The position numbers were made by a program, and so were the translations under genes. From Pseudoscleropodium purum (lineage: Eukaryota > Streptophyta > Bryopsida > Hypnales > Brachytheciaceae), in NCBI GenBank assembly GCA_963969395.1, contig OZ017805.1:1-64000 (forward strand): DNA of 64,000 bases. The letters are read 5' to 3'. This document shows, in pieces, positions 35,806 through 48,959 of this stretch (position 1 is the first letter of the stretch; each line of letters starts with the position of its first letter). The notes beneath the pieces are model-generated. The model was not told the origin of the DNA, made no database searches, and saw only the letters and a program-made list of their open reading frames with translations.

Positions 35806-38800
35806 CATGATATTTTCCAAAGTGACGCGCACTAATTGGTATTGGGTGCCGAAATTTTTCTATGTGTTGGACATCAATTAAACTGGGATGATGCTTAAGG
35901 CCCCGACATTTGATTTTTTTGGAAAAAATAGATAGAGTAAGGAATTTTGAATTGTCACAACTGAAGGAGCTTGCTAGTGACGGGTTCTTGCTTTTGTATT
36001 TTTCATTTAGTGTATGAACATCCAAAACATCAATTGGTTGAGCCAGAGTACCATTAGCTTGAAACACAAGCATATATTGATCAAAGATTCGAATTGAGAA
36101 TTCAGCAGGGAAGGGTACTAGATTAACATATTGGATCACATGGCCAGATCAGCCCTCCACATCAGATCTGAAGTGAACCTAAGTTGACCAAGCTTCCTCA
36201 CCCACAACCTACCTCTTAGCTTCACTTCAGGCCATATCTGGCGCGCCATCAGTGTTTTTTGGTTCTGTAGTAATGCACCATGTAGGAAATGGAGGATGGT
36301 CCCTCCAAATTTAAACCACTATGATTGTGCCACGACACTAGAGTTTGGCCACCATGGTGCCAAAAAAAAAGACCCTACTCCCCATGGATCTCCAATTGCT
36401 GGGAGTTAACACTCAATCTATGCACAGGTTCTTCAAGCCTCAAACATAAATGCAAAATAATTTACATACACACATTTGAGGTTTGGTCTTATAGATGCTG
36501 GAGTAGTGGATAGGGATTTGGTTGAAATATTAAAGCTAAAAGTATTTCATTGACCATAGTTTAAAAGTTGATTTTGACTTTGATAGCCATAGTTTAGAAT
36601 TGTTAGAAGTCACACAATAAAAAACGAAAGGGAGAATCTATTGACTTGATGGAGTTCCTAGAGATTAGCTAAATTAGAGAAAGGTTAGGAGGGATTAGTT
36701 GGAGCAAATTTGACTTTGAATATGTTAGCAAATACTTTTAAAAGGTTAGGATTTTCAAAGATTTGATGTAGAAAATTAGAGTCTTTCAAAAGAAAAGGAA
36801 AAAATTAAAAATTAAATGGAAAAAATCATGGAAAATTTTTTATTTGGAACAAGTAAGGAAGTTTGGAGAAGAAAACTTGACCATCTCAAATACAAATAGC
36901 AAGAATAAAAAATAAGGAGGAATGAAAAATGCGCACAACCAAGGGATGGATTTCACAATACAATTGGAGCATGAATCAATTGATGATGTCAAGATGAGTG
37001 CTTAATCTCCAACTGCTAACGGTGTTTTGATTTTCCCTTTAATTCTTAATTTCAATTAACAATTCGGACCATAGGAATAAAGTAGAGTCAACCCTTAATA
37101 TCATTAAGAAAAGGTAATTTTAGGATTTAGAATAATATAGAAAACTTCCCTAGCATTCCAAAACTATATTATACTTCCAAGCCTGACAAAAATTGCAAAA
37201 GTTATGCTTGGATGAAATTTAATTAATTTTGGATGAAAAATCTGAATTACAAAGGATAGAATAGAATTTAGTTTATAAATTTTAACTCCTCATGGTGATC
37301 AAAATTTATTAACAAGATCAAATTAAGCATTGAAGAACCATAGAATTTTCTTTATTTAATAAAAGTCAGAAGCAAATGCAATAAAATAATTTCAAGGGAA
37401 CGAGTGAAAAAATAATTGGTACATTAGACAAGCCAATTAACGGTCAAAAAATTACCATTGATTTTTACTATGAACTTTGAATGAGAGAATTGACTTTCAT
37501 TTAAACCATTGAAAACCTAAAGAATAAGTTGACTACTAGTTAGGTTAAACGTAAAATCAAAAGAACTTACTTTGAAAAAGTATGGTAGAAAAAAGACAAG
37601 GAATTAAAATTTTTTACTAATAAGGCCTTATGAAAATCTCGAAATGAGGAAGAAGTAGGAGCTTAAGAATACACTTGAAGACTTTAAAGATAGAAATTAG
37701 ATCAAATATCCATAGTCAAAATCAATTATAGAATAGGAGTAGGAACTATAGTTTTCCGTCTTCATCCAAATCTACCAACTTAAAATCACAATAGGATTTA
37801 GTAAAAAAGCTCCATTGCTTGGAGGGTAGCTTATTTACTACAAACCACTCACCTATAGAATTGAACCAATAATAATAAAACCTGGTTGTATACATTGGAA
37901 CTTAGAAGGTGGAGTTCCGAACACTCACAATAGGTTTGGGTTGAATGTAAGTTTGGGTTTAGATTTGAGTTGGAAAATTTTTTAAATTATGTTCTAGTAG
38001 GGAATAGAGGGGTAATAAAAAATTCACTAAATTAAATTAATTGTTTGAAAACATGATTTCTCACTATCCACCCAAAAGACAACCCTCCACAAAGTCCTAA
38101 CAAATGAATCTTAACTATGCTCATGTAACAAACAAAGATTTACAAAAGCTTTGTCGGGGTAGCTTGTAGAATCAAATAAGCAAGCTTCCTAGCTTTTTTC
38201 TACATTCATTGTTCCTGAGAAAAATGGAAATTTGAATTGATTCCAACTATTGAATGTCACAATCCAAAAACACTCTACATTTCTACTATAACAAGTGAAG
38301 TCCTAGATGTTGTGGTCAACAGGCCATTTATTTCTTTATGGATGGTTTTGTTGAACACTATCAAATTAAAATTTGAAAATGTGACTAGAGCAAAACCATT
38401 TTTTTTATTGCCAAATGGAGTGCCTAAGTTTGAATTTTCATGACCTTAATTGTTTTAGCACATGCTGGTTGAGAAATGGTGGCTGGGAATAATTTTATCT
38501 AGTGAGGGAATAGAAATAATGAAGATTGCACTATTTTTTGCTAATTTCTCATCAAGTTTGGAATTAGTAAAATTAAGGAATATAGTTTGAATTGTTTTTG
38601 ATAAATAGAAAAATCTATTTTTGAAAAGTGCAAACCCATAAATAGATTTTTGCAACTTCATTAGGTGTTAATGTATTATTTGTCACACAATAATGAAGTT
38701 GCTAACCATATCATATCACTGAAAAAAAACTATGTTGGCTTCAACAAAAAACATCATCTAGATTTTGTTGAAAACCTTGTTTCCAATATGTTCTAGCACC

Positions 38801-39597
38801 TTCTACACGTACACTCCCATTGATCACCCTTATAAACAAATGGGATTATTGTTGAAAATAAGTTGTATATTCTAAAGCCATCTTGAATGGCTTTAACACA
38901 ACCCTGTTTTATAACCTAAACTTGAAATCTCTACCATTGGAAGCACATTCAAAAGTAAGTACATAAAAAGGCTGGAAACTAAACTCTTTAGATTATTATA
39001 GAATAAAATCATTTAGTATATTTAAAACTAATTTCTTTATTTTTAATATTATCTTAGCATTGAGATTTGAATTTTGAATTTGAACTTATCAATTTAAAAA
39101 AGATACATTAAATTTTTTTTTAATTCATGGACAAAGACTTGTGTAGAGACTTGTGTATTGGACAACACTTGGAAAACATTCCATTTTCAAATACTAAACC
39201 TTGAAATATTAGTGTACATACATCTTCTTTTCAACTTGTAAAAACTCTTATTTCTTGTCATTTTATAAAGAAGTTGCAAAAAGCACTATTTGTATTGCAT
39301 CATACATTTCTAGGTGCATTTCAAAACAAAAGTTATGGTCTCTTTTCTTTCTTATGATGTAGCCTTTTCAAAAGGTGGAGTTCTCTCTTTCAAACTTCTA
39401 AAAGAAGATTTTCAATTCTTGTGAATTTGCATATAGATGCACAACATATTACAAAATTAACCATGTAGATTTTAAGTCACAGGGCTTTGTTAGTGTGTGA
39501 AACCCTACGAAATCGCTTGTGCTGCCCTTAGAGGGGAGCCACCCTGTACCTTAGAACTAGGAATACACATCCGGGGTCCAGCCTCCAGAAATGGCCA
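35806..39597. other. AT-rich region, no gene recognised
   Basis: About 3.8 kb that is very AT-rich and poor in CpG. The longest frame (minus strand, 35768-36139, about 120 codons, with DQYMLVFQANGTLAQPIDVLDVHT) could be a relic of a retroelement or other protein but matches nothing I can name. Nothing else is recognised. Confidence 0.45.
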
Positions 39598-39600
39598 TTA

Positions 39601-40613
39601 GAGCATCCCCACCAGTTGGGTTCCCTATCCTTATTTGGATGGTTTTCATCCGGATAGGGAAAAACCTCCCCCCACCAACATGTTGTATCTGCAAGTTTTG
39701 GAGGAAGGGGGGTCCCAATCCCGTAAAGAAGATGGTGGATACCAAACTGGTGCTTGGTAACCTATATTCTATATTTGGCATAAAGTGCCTGTCATTCACC
39801 CTGATCCTTTCACCCTTAAGTTAAACTTACTAGTTTTTGTCTTGTAATTCAATTCAAAAGACTGTTGAGTAAGCTCTCAATTCGGTTCTTGTTGTTAACT
39901 TGTTGCACTGTTATTATTATTCACTAATTAGGTAATTGTTGGGTTATTAATTAAGGTAATTGATTGATTAATTAATGTAATTGAATTACTTGATTAAATA
40001 ATTAAGGTAATTGAATTACTTGATTAAAAAATATAGAAAATTTAAAATAATTAAGGATTTTAAGGTAATTTAGGTAATTGATTGTTAATTAAGGTAATTA
40101 ATCAAGGGTCTAATTAATAAGGTAATGGTATTCATTAAATCTAATGATAGTAAATTAAAAATACAATGATGGGGGAATAATTTAGTACTTGTAAAAGTAA
40201 TAAACCATTTTTAATTTAAATGGTAACTTGTATTCTTTTTAAACTAATGAAATAAAACATTGGTAAATTCTTTTGATAATAATAATGATGTGTAAATAAT
40301 TAGAATGTATGAATATATTTAATTTCTAATTTTATTTAAAATTGTGAACAATTATAATGTTCATCATTCCTTATGAATAATTATAATGTTTATAACTCCT
40401 TTTAGATAAAAACACTCCTTTGTTATTATCATTCAACACTTGGAAGTAACATAGAAAACCAGCTGGGAACTTGCTACCCAATTTTACGCTAATTTAGAGA
40501 AAGTTTCTGCATTTGGGGAAGGACCAGTGGGTTGCTACTTCCCTACTCTAGCATGTTTGGATGAGTAAGCAAGTATCCAGATAGGGATACCGTAAGAGCT
40601 GGTGGAGATGCTC
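39601..40613. mobile_element. Non-autonomous PIF/Harbinger-like DNA element
   Basis: Imperfect terminal inverted repeats of about 40 bases: the left end starts GAGCATCCCCACCAG and the right end finishes CTGGTGGAGATGCTC. A second matching segment follows inward (CCCTATCC-TTATTTGGAT on the left, CCCTATCTGGAT on the reversed right). The element is flanked by TTA on both sides (39598-39600 and 40614-40616), the target-site type of the PIF/Harbinger superfamily. It is 1013 bases long, AT-rich inside with many GGTAATTGATT-like strings, and has no transposase. It must have been moved by a transposase encoded elsewhere. Confidence 0.85.
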
Positions 40614-40616
40614 TTA

Positions 40617-41283
40617 CTCCGTATTACTTACTAGCTCCAACTAAGGGGTCTCAAGTGTTGCTTTTCATTTGATTTCAGGTAGGAGGTCCACAAACTAACC
40701 ATTTAAGAGTTGAAATTGCTTTATAGGGAGCTGAAACTTCTTCAAAAAATTTTCATAAATTTTTCCTTGGAATACAAGTAGAATTGGCATGTAACCTCCA
40801 AGTTGCTTTGTTTTGGGGGGAGCTTTGTGAAATTAGTTATTAAATTTTGAAGCCAAAGTGGTATAAGGCTCTAATAGCGTCTACCCCTTAAAATGTACAT
40901 TGTCTATATATGGTCATTACCTAAAATCTACAAAAAGAGATATGTACATGCAATGAACATTTGAGGAGGTTTATGCTTTTAGAACCTCCTACCTTAGACA
41001 TTGTCCTCTTTAGAAGTAGGACCCCGTTCCTAAAGGGAAGTTTAGATTTGGTTAGATTTGGCGTGGATTCAATGAAATTTTACAAAAAGGGACACTTCTT
41101 GTTCAAGGTTGATTGAAGGTGACATGAATCATTCAAAAAATGACATGGAAATTCAATTTTGGACACACTCTTGTTGAATTATTTGACCTCCACTTAAAAG
41201 ACTATTGTATTTGTCAATTGTTTTAAATTTTTTTATAAACCCAAAAGATCTTAGCTAGAAATAAACATCACCCCTTTAGATTT
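40617..41283. other. AT-rich region, nothing recognised
   Basis: No gene or element is seen between the Harbinger-like element and the decayed palindromic patch. Confidence 0.5.
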
Positions 41284-41395
41284 ATCCTATTGTAAATGGC
41301 ACCAGATGCTTTATTACTGAAGCTATATGCCTAATGGAGCTCTAATCTAGGCCAAAATCCTACTCACTTTGCTATATAGGGTTTAGATGCTACAA
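41284..41395 (+). repeat. Decayed relative of the GC-rich palindromic patch
   Basis: The order GGCACCAGATGC, GCTATATGCCTAATGGAGCTC, CCTACTCACTTTGCTATATAGGGTTTAG follows 3612-3712 closely. Most differences turn CpG into TpG or CpA, as expected when methylated C is lost by deamination. Confidence 0.65.
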
Positions 41396-42479
41396 TATAA
41401 TTATAAAATTTCATTTTCAAAGAGAACCTTAAAGTAGGTGGATTGAATTAAGGTAGGGGTACAAATTCTACTTAAGTACCATCCTTCCATCTCTACCATG
41501 GATCTGTTTTTGGATATTTTCAAAATTTCAAGTTGAGTTGGTTTTTTTTCTTAAGAAGTCTTAGAAAGAACTTTGGTTTTACAAAAAAATCCAAGTTGAA
41601 GTAGGAAGAGAACTTGTCAAGACCCTAAAACTTCTTTAATTAAATCGAATACCAAATTTGAGTATAGGATACTGAAGGTTAGAATTATTTTTTTCCTATT
41701 AAAGTTTATTTTACTTATGATGAAAAGAAAAGGTTACAATCATTTAAAATTGACCAGGATGCATTCACTTTTTTAATGTCTAGACATATAAAGATTAATG
41801 GATAGAGGAAGAGACTAAATCCTTCATCCAAAGTAGGTCTAATAGAGAAGATTTACCTTGACAAAAAATGCAAGAGTTTTATATTATTTACAAATAATTT
41901 TTTTGGAAATTCTAAATTCTTATTTGTAATCAAGGACCTCAAATTCACTAATAGAGTTCTAGTACAAATCCTAGATGCAATACAATATATGGGATTTTTT
42001 TTACTTTTATCCCTAAAGAACCAATTTGAATGGAGGATTTAGTGTCTTATATAGATAGATGCCCCTTGGGCTTCTAGAGGGTATCCAAGCAAATAATATT
42101 GTTTTTGCATCACATATCTTTAAAGTCCTCACCGAGAGTTGTAGGTCTATCTTCATTGTATTAATTGTAAAAAGTAATGATGTGATTTCTATAGGTCACA
42201 ACTACTTGAATGTTATCTTGCCATGCATGTGTACAAAATAGTATAAATGGTAGTGGTAAGCTTATTGACCCTAAACTCTACAAATATCAATCTATTACAA
42301 GCATTCTAGATATGCAATTGGATGGCAAAGCTATAGCACATTGCTTACTCCAATAGATTAATAGGATAGTCACCTTAGGCTTATAATAATATTTTTTTTT
42401 ATCTTGGAATGACCAAGGCTTTTTTTGAGCTTCTAAAAATTTGTTCTAATTTGAATAAAAATCCAACATTTTTGTAAGT
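41396..42479. other. AT-rich region, nothing recognised
   Basis: No gene is seen. The short frames are unlike any family I know. Confidence 0.5.
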
Positions 42480-42975
42480 CGTATTAATTTTTGGACATTG
42501 TAGCAATAAAATTTCAAACTAAACATGTTACAAATCACTCAATATAAGAGAATACAACAATATCACCCAAAAAAGATTATAATATTTGATTCTAAAGGTG
42601 TTAAAACTACAAAAGTGAATTGAAATCTTTGAATCCCCTTTTTACATATTAGATGTAAAAAAATTGGTCTTCCTCAAAATATGAAGTTTAAAGGCCTAAT
42701 ATACATAATTCCAATCAATTCATGGCTTTTCAAAATGTACTCTACAATTTTTTTAAAAGACTTTTGAAATTTGATTTCCTCTTCAAGATGTAGTGTATTC
42801 AAGGCTTGGTTTCAAGAGTCTTTAACATTATCGAGAGTCAAGATTATAATGGACATCCTTGTCCAAGATCTTGAAGAAAAAATCATTATCAATGGTTTTC
42901 TAAATTGGATTTTTGGTACTAGAACTAGACTTCAAGAAAAAATTCTTAGAAATATGACTTTGGTTGGTCTTTATT
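42480..42975 (+). repeat. Decayed relative of block A segment 1580-2060
   Basis: Shares, in the same order, AAACTA(G/A)ACATGTT, AAAATATGA(G/A)GTTTA, CAATT(T/C)ATGGCTT, CTCTA(T/C)AATTTTTTTAAA and ACTAGACTT(T/C)AAG with the block A segment, at perhaps 70-75% similarity by eye. Similarity may continue weakly to about 43130. It marks an old dispersed family from which part of block A derives. Confidence 0.7.
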
Positions 42976-45936
42976 TCAATTCAAAGTTTTGCAAACACTA
43001 GATTCCTATGCCTTAGGCCTTCTAGAAACAATCATTATGTACTCCTTGTCTTAGGAGTTAGCAAAGATATAATCTAGATTATTTGGATATCAAATAATGC
43101 TAAAGTCTTCAATCAACAATATTGGTCAATTGATTTGATACGGTGATCGATCTAGGAGGTTCTATGTGACACAAATCAAGCAGCATAAATGAAGGAAAAA
43201 ATTGCAAGCTAGTACCTTTGGCCCTACATATTTTTACCCTAACAATGGAATTTGTCCATTTGTTTCACCCCAAAAATTGCACTCTAGGATCATCCTCAAG
43301 AGACTACAACCATATGGGTGGAATTTGAGCAATCTTGGCTTAAATCTTATATTTTAGTAGTTGGATAGATGTATAGATGAGTGTTTCAATTAAGCCATGA
43401 CAAAGATGTTTTAAAAAAATGTTAGTATTACAAAGGCTATAGGCCACAATTTCTACCATTTTTTTACCAATTTTTTGACAAGTGATACTTAATAGTTAGA
43501 TTATGAAGTAGATTTGGGAAATATTTGTGTAGTTGATTTAAGAACTCTAACTTTTAATAGGAATAAGGGACTTTTGAATTGTAATATAGGGACTTATTAT
43601 GATTGAGTAAAGCATTACATATGAACTTTTTTGAGAATATAGATGTATTTAAACGTTTTGTGGTGACTTTGTTATAAGTGCTTTTAATTTTTGCTTGAGT
43701 GAAATGCTTCTAGTATTATAAGAATTTCTTTTAATGTAGAATAAAGTATTTTGAAGTTGTGAACCCTTAAATGTCTATACATTGAAAAAATAGATGTACC
43801 TTAATGAACCTTGTTTATAACTTTTGAAAACCCTATTTTTTTTAACTCGATTTAAACTAAGAAAATGAAGTTTGATAAGTTTTGCTTCTATTCCTTTTCA
43901 AAATTTTGAAAAATGTCAAAAGTGGAAGGAATTATTCCATGTAAAAGCCCTGTATATTATAATCCTAAAAACACAAAATGGAGTCTTTTTCATTCAAATT
44001 TTAAAAAAAAAATTGATTTTGAATTTAAACTAAAAAATCATGGTTTTCATTCTATCTTTTGTTTATGGTAAAAAGTTTAAATCTTTCTAATACATCTTAT
44101 AATTTAGTTTAGTTTGTACATTTAGATTTTAAAGATCACCCTAATTTTATTTTTCTACCAAAATTGTTCCAAAACATTTCCCTAACTGGAAAATAAATTA
44201 TTCTACTATAAGAAAACATCAAAATTGTACTAATCTATCAAATAAAAATAATGGATTGTTTTAATAGTCAAATTTGACTTAAAGGTCTTTGTTGTGGTTG
44301 TTTTGGATGTAAAAAATAAAATAGTGAACTGAAAACTTTACACACTACTACATTTCACTACTTTTACTCTCTTGAAAAAATTTCAAATTGTTTGGATTGT
44401 TTTTGCTATTTATACTCATTTATTTCCAATTTCTGCAACAAAAATGATAATAATTATAATTTTTCTTAGAACAAAATGAAGTTTCTCATAGTTCTAAGTG
44501 ATGAAAATATGAGCTTTCTATTTGAACACAATTTGAATGGCTAAATTTAAACTAAGATAGAAAGTTTGACCACTATATATTGGATGAACCCTTTAGGGAT
44601 TTAAATAAAAGTAAAATTTAAGGATGTTTTTTAATAAGTATTTATTATAATCATTAAAAAAATTTCACCTATTGTATTTTACTTTGAATTTTTTTAGGGT
44701 TTAGGTCTAATGTAGTGCCTGATCTAGGAAATAGGACTTTGTTTTCAAACTCTTTGAAAATAGAAGAAAAGAAAGCATGGATTCCATGTGGGCATGAATG
44801 TTGAGTTTTTCCAACATTTATGATTTGTACATTTGTTTCTTTGTGCATTTCTATTCATATACTATGAGTTTTGCAAATAGAGTGCCTTTACTAAATCACA
44901 AGAAATGGGGCTATTTTTTAATCCCTTAGAAAACAAAGAAATGTATAAGTTGCATGGATTGAATGTGGGTATGAATGTCAAGCTTCAAGTTTATTGATGA
45001 CTTGTATAATTTTGTCCTTGCCTATTCTAGTTCAATTTCATGACTTCCATGATTTGAGTGTCCTAATTATAAAACAGTGCCCCTTTTTCTACTCCTAAGG
45101 AAATGGTGAAAAACAACTTGATTAATATGGGAATGGTGAATTCATTAAAATGGCAATATTCCATGAAAATGACCCTAAATATGTCAAATACAATATAAGA
45201 ATACCACGATTTTATTAGAATTCACTATGGAAGAACAAATGTAAAGTCTATAGTATTAAGAAGTTGTAAATTTTAATCATCACCCATTTTTTTTTAAATT
45301 CCATGATTTTTGATATTAGAGTTCATTTATAGGGTAACCCCTCAAAGCCCAAGGAATTTGGACAAAAGCCAAATGTATTATTAAATATTAGTTCTATAAT
45401 TTTTTGGAAGTCAATATCAAAGAAGAGAATGTGAAGCATGGAAAGTAAAGAGTTTGCATCTTTTCAAAATCAAAAAATTGTTTTCAAATTCCCTACAAAA
45501 GAATTTGGAAGACATAACTTCAAAATGCCATCCTAAATCCAATTTCTATTTTGGAATAGTAATAGATTTTTTGAGCTAAAATTTTGGTTTCTATTGATTT
45601 GTGCCAAAATGCAAAAGATCTAGTAATAAGAACATTAATAGTTTTTCCAAGTATGTAGTAAGTTTTTCAACACTAGGCATTTCTAAACTATTTCCTTAAT
45701 AAGTTTTCGGTTTAGGGTAAAAACCTTAGTTTTGAATATAAATGGTGCTAGAAAATTCAACTTTTTACAAGAAGGAGCCAAAAAAGATTTTAAAATGAAG
45801 TATTTTGGGCCTAGAATTATTGCACAAAGTTTGGGAACAACCTTGAAATGGTTGTTGTAGGACTAAGGGTTAAATCATGTTCATTTTTCCTTTACCCTTG
45901 AAAAAAGAAGGAAATGAATTTCCATGAATTGAATGT
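42976..45936. other. AT-rich region, no gene recognised
   Basis: About 3 kb, very AT-rich and nearly free of CpG, with long T and A runs and no gene, RNA or clear element. Confidence 0.5.
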
Positions 45937-47645
45937 GGCCACAAAGATTGTGTAACCTGGCCATAGCAATGGTGTAACCCGGCCATAGTTATGGTGTAAC
46001 CCGGCCACAATGATGGTGTAATCCGGCCATAGCAATGGTGTAACCCGGTCACAGAGATGGTGTAACCCGGCCATAGTGATGGTGTAACCCGGCTATAGCA
46101 ATGGTGTAACCCGGCCACAGTGATGGTGTAACCCTGTCATAGTGAAGGTGTAACCCGGTCCCAGTGATGGTGGAACCCGGCCATAGGGATGGTGGAACCC
46201 GGTCACAGCGATGGTGTAACCTGGCCACAGGGATGGTGGAACCCGGCCACAATGATGGTGTAATCCGGCCATAGCAATGGTGTAAGCCGATCACAGTGAT
46301 GGTGTAACCCGGCCACAGTGATGGTGTAACCCGACCACAGGGATGGTGTAACCCGGTCACAAAGATGGTGTAACCCGGCCACAGGGATGGTGTAACCCGG
46401 TCACAGTGATGGTGTAACCTGGCCACAGTGATGGTGTAATCCGGCCACAGTGATGGTGTAACCCGACCACAGGGATGGTGTAACCCGGCCACAGTGATGG
46501 TGTAATCCGGCCATAGGGATGGTGTAACCCGGTCACAAAGACGGTATAACCCTGTCATAGTGATGGTGTAACCCGACTACAGGGATGGTGTAACCCGGTC
46601 ACAGCGATGGTGTAACCTGGCCACAGGGATGGTGGAACCCGGCCACAATGATGGTGTAATCCAGCCATAGCAATGGTGTAAGCCGATCACAGTGATGGTG
46701 TAACCCGGCCACAGTGATGGTGTAACCCGACCACAGGGATGGTGTAACCCGGTCACAAAGATGGTGTAACCCGGCCACAGGGATGGTGTAACCCGGTCAC
46801 AGTGATGGTGTAACCTGGCCACAGTGATGGTGTAATCCGGCCACAGTGATGGTGTAACCCGACCACAGGGATGGTGTAACCCGGTCACAGTGATGGTGTA
46901 ATCCGGCCATAGGGATGGTGTAACCCGACTACAGGGATGGTGTAACCCGGTCACAAAGACGGTGTAACCCTGTCATAGTGATGGTGTAACCCGACTACAG
47001 GGATGGTGTAACCCGGTCACAAAGATGGTGTAACCCAGCCACAAAGACGGTGTAACCCTGTCATAGTGAAGGTGTAACCCGGCCACAGTGATGGTGTAAC
47101 CCGGTCACAAAGATGGTGTAACCCGGCCACAGGGATGGTGTAACCCGGTCACAAAGATGGTGTAACCCGGTCATAGTGATGGTGTAACCCAGCCGCAGGG
47201 ATGGTGTAACCCGGCCACAGGGATGGTGTAACCCGGTCACAATGATGGTGTAACCTGGCCACAGTGATGGTATAACCCTGTCATAGTGATGGTGTAACCC
47301 GACCACAGGGATGGTGTAACCCGGCCACAAAGACGGTGTAACCTTGTCATAGTGAAGGTGTAACCTGGCCACAGTGATGGTGTAACCCGGCCGCAGTGAT
47401 GGTGTAACCCGGTCACAGGGATGGTGTAACCCGGTCACAGTGATGGTGTAACCTGGCCACAGTGATGGTGTAACCCGGCCACAGGGATGGTGTAACCCGA
47501 CTACAGGGATGGTGTAACCCGGCCACAGTGATGGTGTAACCCGGCCACAGTGATGGTGTAACCTGGCCACAGTGATGGTGTAACCCAGCCATAGTGATGG
47601 TGTAACCCGACCACAGTGATGGTGTAACCCGGCCACAAAGACGGT
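45937..47645 (-). repeat. 22-bp minisatellite with GGTGTAACCCGGCC core
   Basis: About 1.7 kb, some 77 units of 22 bases, consensus GTGTAACCCGGCCACAGTGATG with variants at a few fixed positions (GGTCACAAAGA, GACCACAGGGA, GACTACAGGGA). Segments of several units are duplicated, for example about 46200-46450 against 46600-46850. Sixty-six bases restore the frame, so the minus strand shows frames of up to 198 codons with a 22-residue period (WPGYTITVAGLHH...). There is no other sign of coding. Confidence 0.96.
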
Positions 47646-48959
47646 TAATGAAAACAAGGCCTTGGGACTTTAGAGGTTAAGCCCCCGCTCGGAATGTGTA
47701 AATTTTATCTAACATGCAAATCTGACATTCAAGTATTATTTTCAAAAGAATATAAAAAGACGAATGATAGAATAATCTCTTTGTAAAAAGAAAGGTAGTT
47801 TTTTATAGAAGAAATAAAGATTCAAGGATTCTTGGCTCCTTGAAGAAATACCATATTTATGTGACAAGGCTACATGATGCAACCCAATCTTTCCTCTTGT
47901 TGCTTTTGTGCATGCCTTCAAATGTCTTTTCATACTTCTTCCTACATTTTTTTCACTTCTGGATTGAGCTTTCACCCTAACTTCTTTGTCTTCTTTATCC
48001 TTATGAAAATCATGGACATTGATTGATTATTTTTAGAAACATGGTTTCTATGCACTATGGTTTAAGACCTATACTTGGCCCCATTTGTCATTAGTTGGAG
48101 ATGAATGGAAATCCATTGGGTGAAAATATTCTTTAGATTAGAACAGTTTTAGTAGCTAAAATTCTAAGGTGAAGCTTAAATACCAAGTGAAATAAGAACT
48201 TTTTTTTAGTGAACATTTGAAGGATACCATATTCATATACGCAACAATATATTACTTTCTTTGTGGGGCTTTGCCAAAGGAATAGCATTGTCCAAGAATA
48301 TTTGAAATTGTTGTTGAGAAAAGAACAATATACATGATTCTAGAATCAATCTAAATGAAGAATTTCTCTACAAATTAGAAGGCCAACTTTGGCATTATTT
48401 CATTTTCAAACCATTTATAAATGTCATTGGTTTTTTCTATGGATTTGAATATATATAAATCAAAATTTATGGATTTTCTGTACTTTTGATATTTAAAAGA
48501 AACAATTTTACAAGTTTAATTGCTTAAAGGATATGGTAGGACTATACTTTTAAATCTCAAACATACTTTTTTACAAGAAACTTTTTGTTGATATAAAATT
48601 AATACAGAATCTATATCTTACATCAATGAAGGGCTTCAAAATATTCATTTCGTAAGAATATGAAGATCAAGTTGTATATGTAAGGTGAAAACCATATATC
48701 TTCATACTTACTATACTAGAGTAAGAAGTGAAATTTAGAGATTATATTTTGTAGAGGAAATATACATTTTAATATATTGAAGGGTTGAAGTGCCATAAAA
48801 TCTTATATTTGATACATTTTAAGTACTATAGCTTAATTTTCAAAAAATATTTTGAGCCCATTGCACTTTAGTATTTAAAAAAGTACAAATGGTGCTTATA
48901 TTAGTACCCAAAAGTGTGCTTCACAAGTGGTACTAGTGGCACTAGGATCTGAGAGCCAA
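47646..48959. other. AT-rich region, no gene recognised
   Basis: Begins with a short less AT-rich stretch (about 47650-47700), then AT-rich sequence. Nothing is recognised. Confidence 0.5.

Noticed and set aside
45937..47645. CRISPR-like look of short regular repeats
   Set aside because: The units are contiguous, with no unique spacers, in a plant chromosome.
47061..47657. A 198-codon minus-strand frame
   Set aside because: A by-product of the 22-bp minisatellite. The neighbouring frames at 46049-46558 and 46577-46954 arise in the same way.
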